Source of the DNA: Methylotenera sp.
Lineage (GTDB): Bacteria; Pseudomonadota; Gammaproteobacteria; Burkholderiales; Methylophilaceae
DNA length: 64,000 nt
NCBI GenBank assembly: GCA_030693535.1
Contig: JAUYAL010000026.1
Span: 1-64,000 of the forward strand
Direction of reading: 5' to 3'
Of this stretch, positions 25,536 to 34,460 are shown in pieces. Both the position numbers and the translations under genes were made by a program. The stretch's first letter is position 1, and each line of letters begins with the position of its first letter. The notes beneath the pieces are model-generated. The model did not search any database, was not told the origin of the DNA, and was given only the letters and a program-made list of their open reading frames with translations.

Positions 25536-26363
25536 ATGCCGAAAAATAATTACCAATTAAACCGTCAGCCAGCTTTGCAAGTGAAGGTGATAAAGCCAGC
25601 AATGAGTAGCCGCTTCATGTTATTAGGCTTTCTGGGGTTGGCGGCAGTGTTTTTTACTAGCCATCTGCATTCCGCTGAAAATGTCGCTACACAATCAAAT
25701 TTGTATGCAGAAAAATATGTCGCACAAAATGGTAACCAGCTTAAATCTCTAAACCCAAACCCCAGCACGCAATTAGAACGACGCAAAAATCAAGAAGAAG
25801 ACAACACCCGGATGCTAGAAAATGGCTACGATATGATGGGATCATCTACATTTGTATCAACCAGTGTTTCAGATGATTTAGCTTTGCAATATGGTAAAGA
25901 TCTGAAGGCAGATACGGTGTTGATTTACAACAAAAACATCCCCATTAAAACCAATATTGTCAGATTTGACGGTGATAAAGCAGGTGAAAAATCTGCTGAT
26001 GAGGTTAATAAAAGTGCAGAGCAAATGCCACAGACCGTCCATTATGCGAGCTACTGGGCAAAGTTACCAATGCCTCTGCTAGGGGTGCATATTATTAAGC
26101 TGATACCTGCTGAAAATAATGGGGCCGTAAAAGCTGATGAAGTAAAGGGACTAACTGTAATTGCTGTAATTAAAGAATCACCCGCCGCTAAAGCAAGTAT
26201 TTTAAAAGGGGATAACCTACTTAAAATAGGCGAGCAACTTTTAGACAAACCAGATGATTTATTTGATGCAGTGAAGAAATATGCAGGAAAAACTGTACCA
26301 GTTGAAGTGCAGCGTGGCATAGAGGTGGTAAAAATGCAGGTAGCATTAAATTCAAGAAAGTAA
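25536..26363 (+). CDS. membrane-anchored or exported PDZ-domain protein
   Basis: The protein has 275 residues: a positively charged N-terminus, one hydrophobic segment (about 29-45, MLLGFLGLAAVFFTSHLHS), a Gln/Asn-rich linker, a small domain (ENGYDMMGSSTFVSTSVSDD, then AKxxxADTVLIYNK-like strands at about 88-130), and a C-terminal PDZ domain (about 200-270, with LTVIAVIKESPAAKASILKG and NLLKIGEQLL). The middle domain resembles one found beside PDZ and other domains in secreted bacterial proteins. There is no protease domain. It could be a peptide-binding adaptor. GspC is also TM plus PDZ, but the GspC homology region is missing and no secretion genes adjoin it. Confidence 0.65.
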   Translation: MPKNNYQLNRQPALQVKVIKPAMSSRFMLLGFLGLAAVFFTSHLHSAENVATQSNLYAEKYVAQNGNQLKSLNPNPSTQLERRKNQEEDNTRMLENGYDMMGSSTFVSTSVSDDLALQYGKDLKADTVLIYNKNIPIKTNIVRFDGDKAGEKSADEVNKSAEQMPQTVHYASYWAKLPMPLLGVHIIKLIPAENNGAVKADEVKGLTVIAVIKESPAAKASILKGDNLLKIGEQLLDKPDDLFDAVKKYAGKTVPVEVQRGIEVVKMQVALNSRK

Positions 26364-26384
26364 ATGGAGTGTCATTTATAGCGT

Positions 26385-26408
26385 GGCGGATTCAACCTAG
26401 AATCCGCC
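26385..26408. terminator. perfect hairpin between convergent genes
   Basis: GGCGGATTC and GAATCCGCC form a perfect 9-bp stem with a 6-nt loop between the stop codons of the PDZ gene and nhaD. The T-run is weak, so efficiency is uncertain. It can act on both strands. Confidence 0.6.
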
Positions 26409-26410
26409 AT

Positions 26411-27868
26411 TTAAAACATATCAGCATTTAGCCATATATGTGTTGCAATACTTGTCGCGTAGCCTAGAGCAATCACTGGCGTCCATTTTAAATGCCCAAA
26501 AAACGTGTAGCTACCATGCGCTTGCCCCATGAGTGCTACGCCAGCGGCTGAACCAATTGAAAGCAGAGAGCCACCGACACCTGCAGTTAATGTTACTAAC
26601 ATCCATTGTCCTGTACTCATGTCAGGCATCATGCTGAGCACTGCAAACATGACGGGAATATTATCCACCACCGCAGAAATAATGCCGATGGCAATGTTGG
26701 CATTGGTAGCACCCCAGCCGCCGTAAATGGTTTGCGAAACTAAGGTTAAATAACCCATAAAGCCCAAACCACCCACGCAAATAATCACCCCGTAAAAGAA
26801 AAATAGCGTGTCCCACTCAGCACGAGCGACTTTACTGTAAATGTCATAAGGAATCGGGTTGCTTAAATCACCATTTCTGTCGGGCAAGTGTGTTTTTTCA
26901 CCCATATTTTTGAGTACAAAAGAATAAAGTTGCAATAAACCTAAACCCGTCATCATGCCTAACACAGGTGGCAAACCAAGCAGGCTGTGCGCCATCACTG
27001 CCATTGCAATGGTAATTAAAAATAAACCGACAATCATTAGAGCGCCTCGGCGCATCGGTAGCTGATTGCTATTGCCTTTGGGTTTTTCATTGGGCACAGC
27101 AAAACTCATGATAACGGCGGGTACTAGCCAATTCACCAGCGCTGGTAAAAACAAGCTGAAGAACGTCCAAAACGTGACTGCGCCATTACTTGCGATAATG
27201 TTTTTTTGCCAAACCATCAGTGTAGTAATGTCGCCAAATGGACTAAACGCACCGCCTGCATTGGCGGCTATGACCAAGTTAATGCAAGAAAGTAATACAA
27301 ATTTTTGGTTACTACCGCCAACTGCTAACACCACAGCACCCATCAACAAGGCGGTAGTGAGGTTGTCAGCAATGGGGGAAATAAAAAATGCCAGCAAGCC
27401 CGTCACCCAAAACAAAGCTTTGTAGCTTAACCCTTTGCGGATTAACCAAGTGCGCAGGGCTTCAAAGACATGGCGTTCATCCATCGCGTTAATGTAAGTC
27501 ATGGCAACAATTAAAAACAGTAGTAACTCTGCGTATTCAAGCAGGTTATGCCTAAAAGCAGCCTCTACAACATGTGGAATATCATGTGTTTGATAATACC
27601 AAGCAATCAGCGCCCAAATAATACCTGCTGTCAGCACAACAGGCTTAGATTTTCGCAGGTGAATAAACTCTTCAGCCATCACCACCAAATAGGCGATGAA
27701 AAATAACACCAAAGCAGTACTTCCTACCCAATGGTTAGTGAGGTCTAATTTTGGGTGCGCACCTGAAGATTCTGCTGCAAAACCAAATAGGGGGAGTAGC
27801 AAAAAAATAATTGATAATAAAATTTTTGGCATTTGGTTTGAAATCTTCATACGTTTGATTAAGAGCAT
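26411..27868 (-). CDS. nhaD: Na+/H+ antiporter NhaD family
   Basis: This polytopic inner-membrane protein of 485 residues, about 12-13 helices, is expected to export sodium in exchange for protons. An N-terminal signal-like helix (ILLSIIFLLLPLFGF) precedes the transporter core. It has conserved family segments such as WYYQTHDIPHVVEAAFRHNLLE, SPIADNLTTALLMGAVVLAV, NAGGAFSPFGDITTLMVWQ and SAVVDNIPVMFAVLSMMP. The paired DN-containing re-entrant loops mark the IT superfamily/NhaD. Starts at 27868 or 27850 are possible. Confidence 0.9.
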   Translation of the reverse strand: MLLIKRMKISNQMPKILLSIIFLLLPLFGFAAESSGAHPKLDLTNHWVGSTALVLFFIAYLVVMAEEFIHLRKSKPVVLTAGIIWALIAWYYQTHDIPHVVEAAFRHNLLEYAELLLFLIVAMTYINAMDERHVFEALRTWLIRKGLSYKALFWVTGLLAFFISPIADNLTTALLMGAVVLAVGGSNQKFVLLSCINLVIAANAGGAFSPFGDITTLMVWQKNIIASNGAVTFWTFFSLFLPALVNWLVPAVIMSFAVPNEKPKGNSNQLPMRRGALMIVGLFLITIAMAVMAHSLLGLPPVLGMMTGLGLLQLYSFVLKNMGEKTHLPDRNGDLSNPIPYDIYSKVARAEWDTLFFFYGVIICVGGLGFMGYLTLVSQTIYGGWGATNANIAIGIISAVVDNIPVMFAVLSMMPDMSTGQWMLVTLTAGVGGSLLSIGSAAGVALMGQAHGSYTFFGHLKWTPVIALGYATSIATHIWLNADMF

Positions 27869-27904
27869 TTTTAGTATTGGCTAAGATTCTAACGCAGTTT
27901 AATT

Positions 27905-28180
27905 TTAAACCATAGTGACTTTCAATCGACGCCACACCGCTTTTTCAACATCAACCGCTATCAATTTCAGCATTGCAAGTGTGATAATCATTTCCTATGA
28001 AACCCAATAGAGTGCAACGCTAGCAAATAGCTATTGCATGGGCGGTGCGTAGGTAAATAACAGTTGAAAGCCAATTAAAGCCATACTCACCCAAAGTGCC
28101 ACTTTGTTGCAAGAGGGTATATCTGCCCGCAAACTACTTTCCGTAAAGTAGCGCCGGGTTATCTGCCGCACTGGCAGCAC
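27905..28180 (-). pseudogene. decayed C-terminal end of a cation-transporting P-type ATPase
   Basis: On the minus strand one frame reads VLPVRQITRRYFTESSLRA, then IALIGF-like helix residues ending QLLFTYAPPMQ and an in-frame TAG. After that come LFASVALYW, another TAG, and MIITLAMLKLIAVDVEKAVW-RRL before the final stop at 27905-27907. The QLLFTYAPPMQxLF segment, and a last helix ending VE(I/V)EK with basic residues, are characteristic of the final membrane helices of P-type Ca2+/cation ATPases. There is no start and two internal stops, and the rest of the gene is absent. The family call rests on these motifs only. Confidence 0.6.
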
Positions 28181-28325
28181 TATTTTCTTTGATAAATTAC
28201 TACCCATCAGGCACAGAACCCGAGCCCGTCATCTTTGTTAAGAAGGTGCATAGCATTCCTTCTATTATTCTAAAGGAAGATATAATTGAAATTAACCCGA
28301 TTACCTGTTTTAAGCTTGCGATAAA
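28181..28325. other. interval without a recognised gene
   Basis: This is the end of the 457-nt gap between nhaD and darP. Beyond the ATPase remnant I see short open frames on both strands but no family signature, so it may be further decayed coding sequence. Confidence 0.3.
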
Positions 28326-28922
28326 TCACGCATCAGCAGAATCAATATTGTCTTGCTCATTTATCTCAAGTTGCGTGACTTCGCGTAGCAACTTAAATAG
28401 TTCACGGCTACTTTTTGGGGGCTTGCTCGCGGCAAGTTCTTTTTGCGCGTTGCGAATTAATGTACGTAGTTGTTGAATCGCTAGTGGGTCAGTTTGTGGA
28501 TTTTGCGCAATAAATTCATTTAAAACATTTGCATCTTCAATCATGCGGTCGCGCCAACGTTCAAGCCCGTGAAAATAAGCATTCTCAGCGGTGTGTTTGC
28601 CATCCCAGCGGGCGAGTTGCTCTAAAATTGGCGCATTATCAGTTTCACGCATTAACCTGCCTAAATACTGTTTATGCCTGCGCATTGCACCATTGGCAGT
28701 AATTTTTTTAGAATCCAGCACAGCCGTAAGTACGGCATCTGGTAGGTCTAACTTCAGTAGTTTGTCTTTTGGCAACTCAGTTAGCCGTACGCCGAGCGCT
28801 TGCTGTTCATCTGCTTCGGCCTTAAGTTGAGTTTTACTAATAGGTTCTTCGGTATTTAATTTAGAGGCTAAATTCGCATCATAACTAAAATCAATGCCTG
28901 TGATTGTCTTTTTCGGTTTCAT
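28326..28922 (-). CDS. darP: ribosome biogenesis factor DarP (YjgA, DUF615)
   Basis: The protein has 198 residues and is highly charged. YjgA/DarP binds late 50S assembly intermediates and promotes peptidyl-transferase centre maturation in E. coli. Family blocks are present: RLTELPKDKLLKLDLPDAVL, RRHKQYLGRLMRETD, YFHGLERWRDRMIED and QLRTLIRNAQKELAASKPPK with KSSRELFKLLR. It is divergent from pmbA, which is the usual pairing in proteobacteria. Confidence 0.94.
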   Translation of the reverse strand: MKPKKTITGIDFSYDANLASKLNTEEPISKTQLKAEADEQQALGVRLTELPKDKLLKLDLPDAVLTAVLDSKKITANGAMRRHKQYLGRLMRETDNAPILEQLARWDGKHTAENAYFHGLERWRDRMIEDANVLNEFIAQNPQTDPLAIQQLRTLIRNAQKELAASKPPKSSRELFKLLREVTQLEINEQDNIDSADA

Positions 28923-28996
28923 GTTGCGGTATTATAACAGCCTTTAGTTTTAGCGTGCTTTTACGGGCGCTTGTATATATTGAAAGATAAAGTGCG

Positions 28997-30349
28997 ATGG
29001 CAGATAGCAGTTCAAATTCAGGATTTAGATATAGCTTAGAAGAAATCAAGCAAATGTCAGAAGATGTGCTTAAGGTGGCAAAAAGTCTTGGCGCTAGCGA
29101 GGCGGAAGCAGAATTAAGCTTAAGTATTGGACAGAATGTATCAGTTCGACTAGGCGAAGTTGAAAACATTGAATACAACCGTGATAAAGGCATGTCAGTT
29201 ACTGTGTATTTCGGGCAGCAAAAGGGCCATGCCAGTACATCTGATTTAAGCCAGCAAGCATTAAAAGACACGGTTTCGGCTGCTTGTAATATTGCTAAGT
29301 ACACTGCAAAAGATGCATTTTGTGGTTTGGCTGATGCTAATTTAATGGCAAAAGATATATTGGATTTAGAGCTGCATCACCCATGGAATATCTCTGTTGA
29401 TGAAGCTATTGTCATTGCTAAAGAATGTGAGGCGGCGGCCTTAAGTGTCGATGCTCGAATAACAAACTCCGAAGGAGCAAGTGTTTCAACAGGTGAGGGA
29501 TATTTTTCGTACAGTAATACGCATGGATTTACTGGAGGTTACCCAAGTTCAAGGCATGGCCTAAGCTGCTCAGTGATTGCCGAGTCAGGTGACAGCATGC
29601 AACGTGATTATTGGTATAGCACCGCACGTGCACCACAGGACATTCAATCCGCCGTTGATATTGGCAGAATAGCAGGGGAGCGAACTGTAAGGCGACTAAA
29701 TTCAAGAAAAATTAGCACTTGCCAAGTGCCCGTTCTATTTGAAGCGCCACTGGCCAGTGGTTTAATATCTTCGCTTATCAGTGCGATTTCTGGGGGTAGC
29801 TTATACCGTAAATCATCATTTTTATTAGATAGCCTAGGTAAGCAAGTGGCTAGCCCAGTATTAAATATATTTGAAGAGCCGCATCTTAAAAAAGGCCTAG
29901 CGAGTAGCCCTTTTGATAATGAAGGCGTGGCAACACATTCTCGCCAATTGGTCAAAGATGGCGTATTACAAGGCTATGTATTGGGAAGTTATTCAGCACG
30001 TAAATTGGGAATGCAAACTACAGGCAATGCAGGTGGTAATCATAATTTGATCGTGCAGTCTGGAGGTGAGGATTTTTCTAGTATGCTCAAACACATGGGT
30101 ACAGGTTTGCTCGTAACGGAGTTGCTGGGTACTGGCATTAATATGGTCACTGGCGATTACTCTAGAGGGGCTGCTGGTTTTTGGGTGGAAAATGGCGTGA
30201 TTATTCACCCGGTAGAGGAAATTACAATTGCTAGCAATATGGCGGACATGTTGAAGATGATTGTTGCGATTGGTGCAGACGTCATCATTCAGGGTTCAAA
30301 ACAGGTAGGCTCAATTTTAATAGAACGAATGACGGTTGCTTCAGATTAG
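28997..30349 (+). CDS. pmbA: metalloprotease subunit PmbA (TldE)
   Basis: The 450-residue protein forms the heterodimeric TldD/TldE peptidase that processes modified peptides such as microcin B17. It has the U62 family blocks GEVENIEYNRDKGMSVTVYF, DARITNSEGASVSTGEGYF, KGLASSPFDNEGVATHSRQL and TGDYSRGAAGFWVENGVI. The zinc-binding HExxxH of TldD is absent, as expected for the TldE partner. The start ATG 28997 leaves about 75 nt to darP, transcribed divergently. Confidence 0.95.
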   Translation: MADSSSNSGFRYSLEEIKQMSEDVLKVAKSLGASEAEAELSLSIGQNVSVRLGEVENIEYNRDKGMSVTVYFGQQKGHASTSDLSQQALKDTVSAACNIAKYTAKDAFCGLADANLMAKDILDLELHHPWNISVDEAIVIAKECEAAALSVDARITNSEGASVSTGEGYFSYSNTHGFTGGYPSSRHGLSCSVIAESGDSMQRDYWYSTARAPQDIQSAVDIGRIAGERTVRRLNSRKISTCQVPVLFEAPLASGLISSLISAISGGSLYRKSSFLLDSLGKQVASPVLNIFEEPHLKKGLASSPFDNEGVATHSRQLVKDGVLQGYVLGSYSARKLGMQTTGNAGGNHNLIVQSGGEDFSSMLKHMGTGLLVTELLGTGINMVTGDYSRGAAGFWVENGVIIHPVEEITIASNMADMLKMIVAIGADVIIQGSKQVGSILIERMTVASD

Positions 30350-30382
30350 ATTCAAAAATATTTAGTGCAGTTTTTCTACATA

Positions 30383-30417
30383 AAAAAGCCCCCAGTTCAA
30401 AAAACTGGAGGCTTTTT
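30383..30417. terminator. bidirectional intrinsic terminator between pmbA and mlaA
   Basis: AAAAAGCCCCCAGTT pairs with AACTGGAGGCTTTTT (one mismatch) around a short A-rich loop. Flanking A- and T-runs let it work for both convergent genes. Confidence 0.9.
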
Positions 30418-30437
30418 TAAAGATGTAAGAACCTTAT

Positions 30438-31199
30438 TTAGTTGGCTTCAGCATCTGATTCTTCAAACTCATCTTTGATAAATTCTTCTGGCACTAGGCC
30501 ATCTTGAACCAAACTTGCACGTCTTTGCAGGTATGCATCACGCGTGAAAGCGTAAGGATCTAAAGAAGCTTCATCAACTAAGTCCGTTGCAGTGAGTAGC
30601 TCCGTACGTTTATCTAAAAACTGTGCTGCACGAAGTTGGTTGTGTAGTCTAATTTCGCCAATATTGTGCGTGTAAGTAATTGGATCTGTAGTTGTTATAT
30701 CAACCACCAAGCCAGCGGTATCGCGCAGACTGGAAGGACCAATGAATGGTAATACTAGATAGGCGCCGCTACCAGCACCCCAATGGCCTAATGTTTGACC
30801 AAAGTCTTCTTTATGGTTTTCAATTTTATCCATAGCAGCCAAGTCAATAAAGCCAGCCAAGCCAAATGTGCTGTTAATGACAAATCTTCCAGCATCTGTG
30901 AAAGCTCTAGCAAATTTAAGCTGTAATAAATCATTAAAAACAGTAGTAATTGAGCCTAAATTACTAAAGAAATTATTGAATCCAATGCGTATGGGGGACG
31001 GAGTTATTGTTTTATAGGCGGTAGCCACTGGCTTAAAGAAGGCTTTATCAGTAACGTCATTAAACTTGTAAATCCCACGGTTCATCCCTTCAAGAGGGTC
31101 TTTATCGGCTTGCGTAGCACAACCTGAAAGTGAAGTAATTGTGAGTAAGCTAGCAATGATGGCTGTTGTTTTACAGCATGTTATTATTTTATTACGCAT
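30438..31199 (-). CDS. mlaA: MlaA (VacJ) outer-membrane lipoprotein
   Basis: This is the outer-membrane component of the Mla phospholipid retrograde transport system. The 253-residue protein has a lipobox LSGC (Cys27), then the family blocks DPLEGMNRGIYKFNDVTDKA, FINSTFGLAG-like NSTFGLAGFIDLA, FGQTLGHWGAGSGAYLVLPF and GPSSLRDTAGLVVD. It stands alone here; the mlaBCDEF genes are not in the window. The C-terminus is acidic and probably disordered. Confidence 0.95.
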   Translation of the reverse strand: MRNKIITCCKTTAIIASLLTITSLSGCATQADKDPLEGMNRGIYKFNDVTDKAFFKPVATAYKTITPSPIRIGFNNFFSNLGSITTVFNDLLQLKFARAFTDAGRFVINSTFGLAGFIDLAAMDKIENHKEDFGQTLGHWGAGSGAYLVLPFIGPSSLRDTAGLVVDITTTDPITYTHNIGEIRLHNQLRAAQFLDKRTELLTATDLVDEASLDPYAFTRDAYLQRRASLVQDGLVPEEFIKDEFEESDAEAN

Positions 31200-31467
31200 T
31201 TAACACCCCAAAATGTGATTTCTCTAAACGCTATGCATCTAAACTGGTATGCAAATAACTATGAAAATATCAACGGAAACCCCGAGCATTACTTTAACCG
31301 AGCCGGACTTCGTTGTCTAGTATTTTGGATTTTTCCAACAAAATTGTTGTTTTTTTGCTATTGGAATTAGATAACGTACATTGGTTTGAGTGCGCTCGAA
31401 TAGGGACTTTTAATTTTTCGAGGTAATGGTATTGATGAAAAGTTAAAATTTTAAATTGGAAGATTAG

Positions 31468-32472
31468 TTATTTTCGCTTTAATTTGGCTTGGTGGTAAGT
31501 CGCAATTCTCTCGACCTCACTTTTACAACCAATTATTACTGGCACGCGCTGGTGTATGCTGCTCGGTTTTAACTCTAAAATTCGTTGAAATCCTGTGCTT
31601 GCCGCTCCGCCCGCCTGCTCAACAATAAAGCTCATTGGGTTTGCTTCATACATTAACCGCAATTTTCCAGATTTTGATTTGCTGTCAATCGGGTACATGA
31701 ATACGCCGCCACGGACTAATATGCGATGTACTTCAGCTACCATGGAAGCTACCCAGCGCATGTTAAAGTCTTTTTTTCGATCACCTTCTTTGCCCTGTAA
31801 GCATTCGTCAATATAGCGCTGTATAGGCTCATTCCAAAAGCGATAGTTTGACATGTTAATTGCAAATTCCTGTGTTTCTGGTCCAATTTGCATATTGGGA
31901 TGCGTGAGATAAAATTGCTTGGCATCCTTATCTAGAGTGAAGCCGTTGACTCCGTTGCCTGTAGTAAGTACAAGCATAGTAGATGTGCCATATAAGGCAT
32001 AGCCAGCGCAGATTTGTGTAGTGCCATGTTGTAAAAAATCAGCTAATTCTGGGTTGGTATTTGGTGATTTTAAAATGGAGAATATTGTGCCTACCGATAT
32101 ATTTACATTTACATTTGAAGAGCCATCAAGCGGATCAAACATGAGTAAAAATTGACCATTTTGGCGTTGTTTTGCAGAGATTTCAACAGGATTGTCTAAT
32201 TCTTCTGAAACCATTCCCGCCACGTAACTACTGTTCAAAACTGCATCAATAAATATTTCATTGGTGATCACGTCTAGCGCTTTTTGCACTTCACCCTGGA
32301 TATTCTCTGATACTAAGTTGCCCATATTGCCTGAAAGCGCCCCTTTATCAACGGAAACTGCGATTTCCTGACAGGCATCAATAACATCTTTCAGCATGGC
32401 ATTTAATGCAACGCTATGTTCACCCACAATATGTTGCTTTAAAAACTCTGAGATGTTGATATGCTGGCTCAT
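31468..32472 (-). CDS. fbp: fructose-1,6-bisphosphatase class I
   Basis: The enzyme hydrolyses fructose 1,6-bisphosphate to fructose 6-phosphate, for gluconeogenesis and carbon-fixation cycles. The 334-residue protein has the metal site FDPLDGSSNVNVNISVGTIF, the active-site blocks SNYRFWNEPIQRYIDECL and GGVFMYPIDSKSKSGKLRLM, and PMSFIVEQAGGAAS. It is followed upstream by tpiA and fba on the same strand, forming a sugar-phosphate cluster expected to serve RuMP-cycle or gluconeogenic flux in a methylotroph. Confidence 0.97.
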   Translation of the reverse strand: MSQHINISEFLKQHIVGEHSVALNAMLKDVIDACQEIAVSVDKGALSGNMGNLVSENIQGEVQKALDVITNEIFIDAVLNSSYVAGMVSEELDNPVEISAKQRQNGQFLLMFDPLDGSSNVNVNISVGTIFSILKSPNTNPELADFLQHGTTQICAGYALYGTSTMLVLTTGNGVNGFTLDKDAKQFYLTHPNMQIGPETQEFAINMSNYRFWNEPIQRYIDECLQGKEGDRKKDFNMRWVASMVAEVHRILVRGGVFMYPIDSKSKSGKLRLMYEANPMSFIVEQAGGAASTGFQRILELKPSSIHQRVPVIIGCKSEVERIATYHQAKLKRK

Positions 32473-32510
32473 AGAATTTCCTAATTTAAAATAGACGGAT
32501 TTGTCGCTAA

Positions 32511-33278
32511 TTAATTAGCTAGTTTGCAAATCGCTATAAACTCCTCTGCATTGAGAGATGCACCACCAACTAAAGCGCCATCTACATCAGGTTTAGCAAA
32601 CAATTCTTTAGCATTTTGAGATTTGACGCTGCCGCCGTAAATAATGCGCACTTTTTCAGCGGCTTCTGCATCTCGCCGAGCAATACGATTGCGAATAAAT
32701 GCATGTACTGATTGCGCCTGCTCTGGCGATGCTGTTCTTCCAGTACCAACTGCCCAGACTGGTTCGTAAGCAAACACCATGTTTAATTGCATCGCTTTTG
32801 CGAACTCTTGTTCTCCAAGCGTTGCCATGACAGCATCCATTTGACTAGCTACAATAACTTCGGTCAGCCCCGCTTCGTGTTCAGCTAATGTTTCACCTAC
32901 ACATAGGATGGGTGTTAGTCCGGCTCTTAGTGATGCATCAAATCTGGCAGCAGCTGTCAGGTTTGTTTCATGAAAAAGCACACGTCTTTCAGAGTGCCCA
33001 AGGATGACATACGTGCATTCGAAGTCGGTAAGCATATGCGGTGAAACAGCGCCAGTAAAAGCTCCTTCTTCACACTGGTTTACATTTTGCCCACCCCAAG
33101 CAATATTGGAATTTTCCAGTAATGATCTAGTTTGATGTAAATATGGATTGGGTACGCAAACCACATAATCAGCATTTTCGAAATCCTTTAAGTTCTTTAT
33201 TAGGCTTTCAAGTAGTAACTGGTTGCTATGTATGTCGCCATGCATTTTCCAATTACCCACTACAAGTTTGCGACGCAT
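32511..33278 (-). CDS. tpiA: triosephosphate isomerase
   Basis: The enzyme interconverts dihydroxyacetone phosphate and glyceraldehyde 3-phosphate. The 255-residue TIM barrel has the substrate Lys in GNWKMHGD, the electrophilic His in YVILGHSERR, the catalytic Glu and hinge in FAYEPVWAVGTGRTASPEQ, and the phosphate loops IIYGGSVKSQN and GALVGGASL. It lies between fba (35 nt upstream) and fbp (38 nt downstream). In many proteobacteria tpiA instead precedes secG, which is not present here. Confidence 0.97.
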   Translation of the reverse strand: MRRKLVVGNWKMHGDIHSNQLLLESLIKNLKDFENADYVVCVPNPYLHQTRSLLENSNIAWGGQNVNQCEEGAFTGAVSPHMLTDFECTYVILGHSERRVLFHETNLTAAARFDASLRAGLTPILCVGETLAEHEAGLTEVIVASQMDAVMATLGEQEFAKAMQLNMVFAYEPVWAVGTGRTASPEQAQSVHAFIRNRIARRDAEAAEKVRIIYGGSVKSQNAKELFAKPDVDGALVGGASLNAEEFIAICKLAN

Positions 33279-33313
33279 TTTTAAATCCCTTATATTCTAT
33301 TCAATAAAAATAA

Positions 33314-34378
33314 CTATTTTATGATGGCTTGCAACTCACCGGCTTTATAGCGCATTGCCATTTGGTCGCAAGAGATTGGTTTAATATTGCTTGCTTGCCC
33401 TGCGGATCCGAAGGCTTCATAGCGGGCTTTACATATTGCCTGCATGGCAATGGTCGCCGCATTTAAAAATTTACGCGGATCAAAATCCTTTTTATTGGTA
33501 TCTAGGTACTTTCTAACTGCTCCGGCTGAAGCCATTCTCAGATCGGTATCGATGTTAATTTTACGCACCCCAAATTTAATTCCTTCAACGATTTCTTCCA
33601 CAGGTACACCATAAGTCTCGCCCATATCGCCACCATACTCGTTGATGATTTTTAGCCACTCTTGAGGGACAGAAGACGAGCCATGCATTACCAAATGCGT
33701 ATTTGGTATGCGTTGATGAATCTCTTTAATGCGACTTATTGCGAGGGTTTTGCCAGTAGGTGGCTTTGTAAACTTATAGGCACCATGTGATGTTCCAATG
33801 GCAATTGCTAAGGCATCTACGCCTGTTTGGCGAACAAAGTCAGCAGCTTCCTCAGGGTCTGTGAGCATTTGTGCGTGACTTAACAGGCCTGTAGCACCGG
33901 AACCGTCCTCTTCGCCTGCTAATCCAGTTTCTAGTGAACCTAGCACTCCTAGCTCTCCCTCTACCGAAACGCCAATAGCATGGGCAATCTCGACAATTTT
34001 TTTTGTAACATCCACATTATATTGATAGCTGGAGGGAGTTTTGGCATCTTCCATTAATGAACCATCCATCATCACACTTGAAAAGCCTGATCGCATAGCT
34101 TGTACGCATACTGCTGGAGATTGGCCATGGTCCTGATGCATTACGACAGGAATATGTGGGTAAGTTTCAATTGCAGCCAGTACTAAGTGTCTTAAAAATG
34201 CCTCGCCAGCATATTTACGCGCGCCAGCAGAACCTTGTAAAATCACCGGGCTGTTAGTCTCGTCCGCCGCCAGCATAATGGCGCGCACTTGCTCCATGTT
34301 GTTAACATTAAATGCTGCAATGCCGTAGTTATGCTCAGCAGCATGATCTAGCAGTTGACGTAATGAGACGAGGGCCAT
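33314..34378 (-). CDS. fba: class II fructose-bisphosphate aldolase (Calvin-type)
   Basis: This zinc-dependent aldolase makes or splits fructose 1,6-bisphosphate. At 354 residues it matches the CbbA-like subfamily. Zinc ligands lie in [10 protein letters not shown] and in the later His of GTSHGAYKF and [12 protein letters not shown]-type Glu is in [14 protein letters not shown]; and [11 protein letters not shown] is the phosphate-binding block. It is the first gene of the fba-tpiA-fbp set. Confidence 0.96.
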   Translation of the reverse strand: MALVSLRQLLDHAAEHNYGIAAFNVNNMEQVRAIMLAADETNSPVILQGSAGARKYAGEAFLRHLVLAAIETYPHIPVVMHQDHGQSPAVCVQAMRSGFSSVMMDGSLMEDAKTPSSYQYNVDVTKKIVEIAHAIGVSVEGELGVLGSLETGLAGEEDGSGATGLLSHAQMLTDPEEAADFVRQTGVDALAIAIGTSHGAYKFTKPPTGKTLAISRIKEIHQRIPNTHLVMHGSSSVPQEWLKIINEYGGDMGETYGVPVEEIVEGIKFGVRKINIDTDLRMASAGAVRKYLDTNKKDFDPRKFLNAATIAMQAICKARYEAFGSAGQASNIKPISCDQMAMRYKAGELQAIIK

Positions 34379-34460
34379 AATAACCTTTCAAAAGATTTAC
34401 GGTATGTAAATTCACTTTATCTGGATGATTATAGAACACTTATGTCTTATATAAAACATA

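Noticed and set aside
28190..28240. SGTEP string on the plus strand, reminiscent of phosphohexomutases
   Set aside because: The surrounding residues do not match the phosphate-binding loop of that family, and the frame has no further similarity; probably coincidence.
31318..31360. CAACAAAATTGTTG palindrome with T-run as a terminator
   Set aside because: There is no plus strand gene upstream, and the AT-only stem is too weak.
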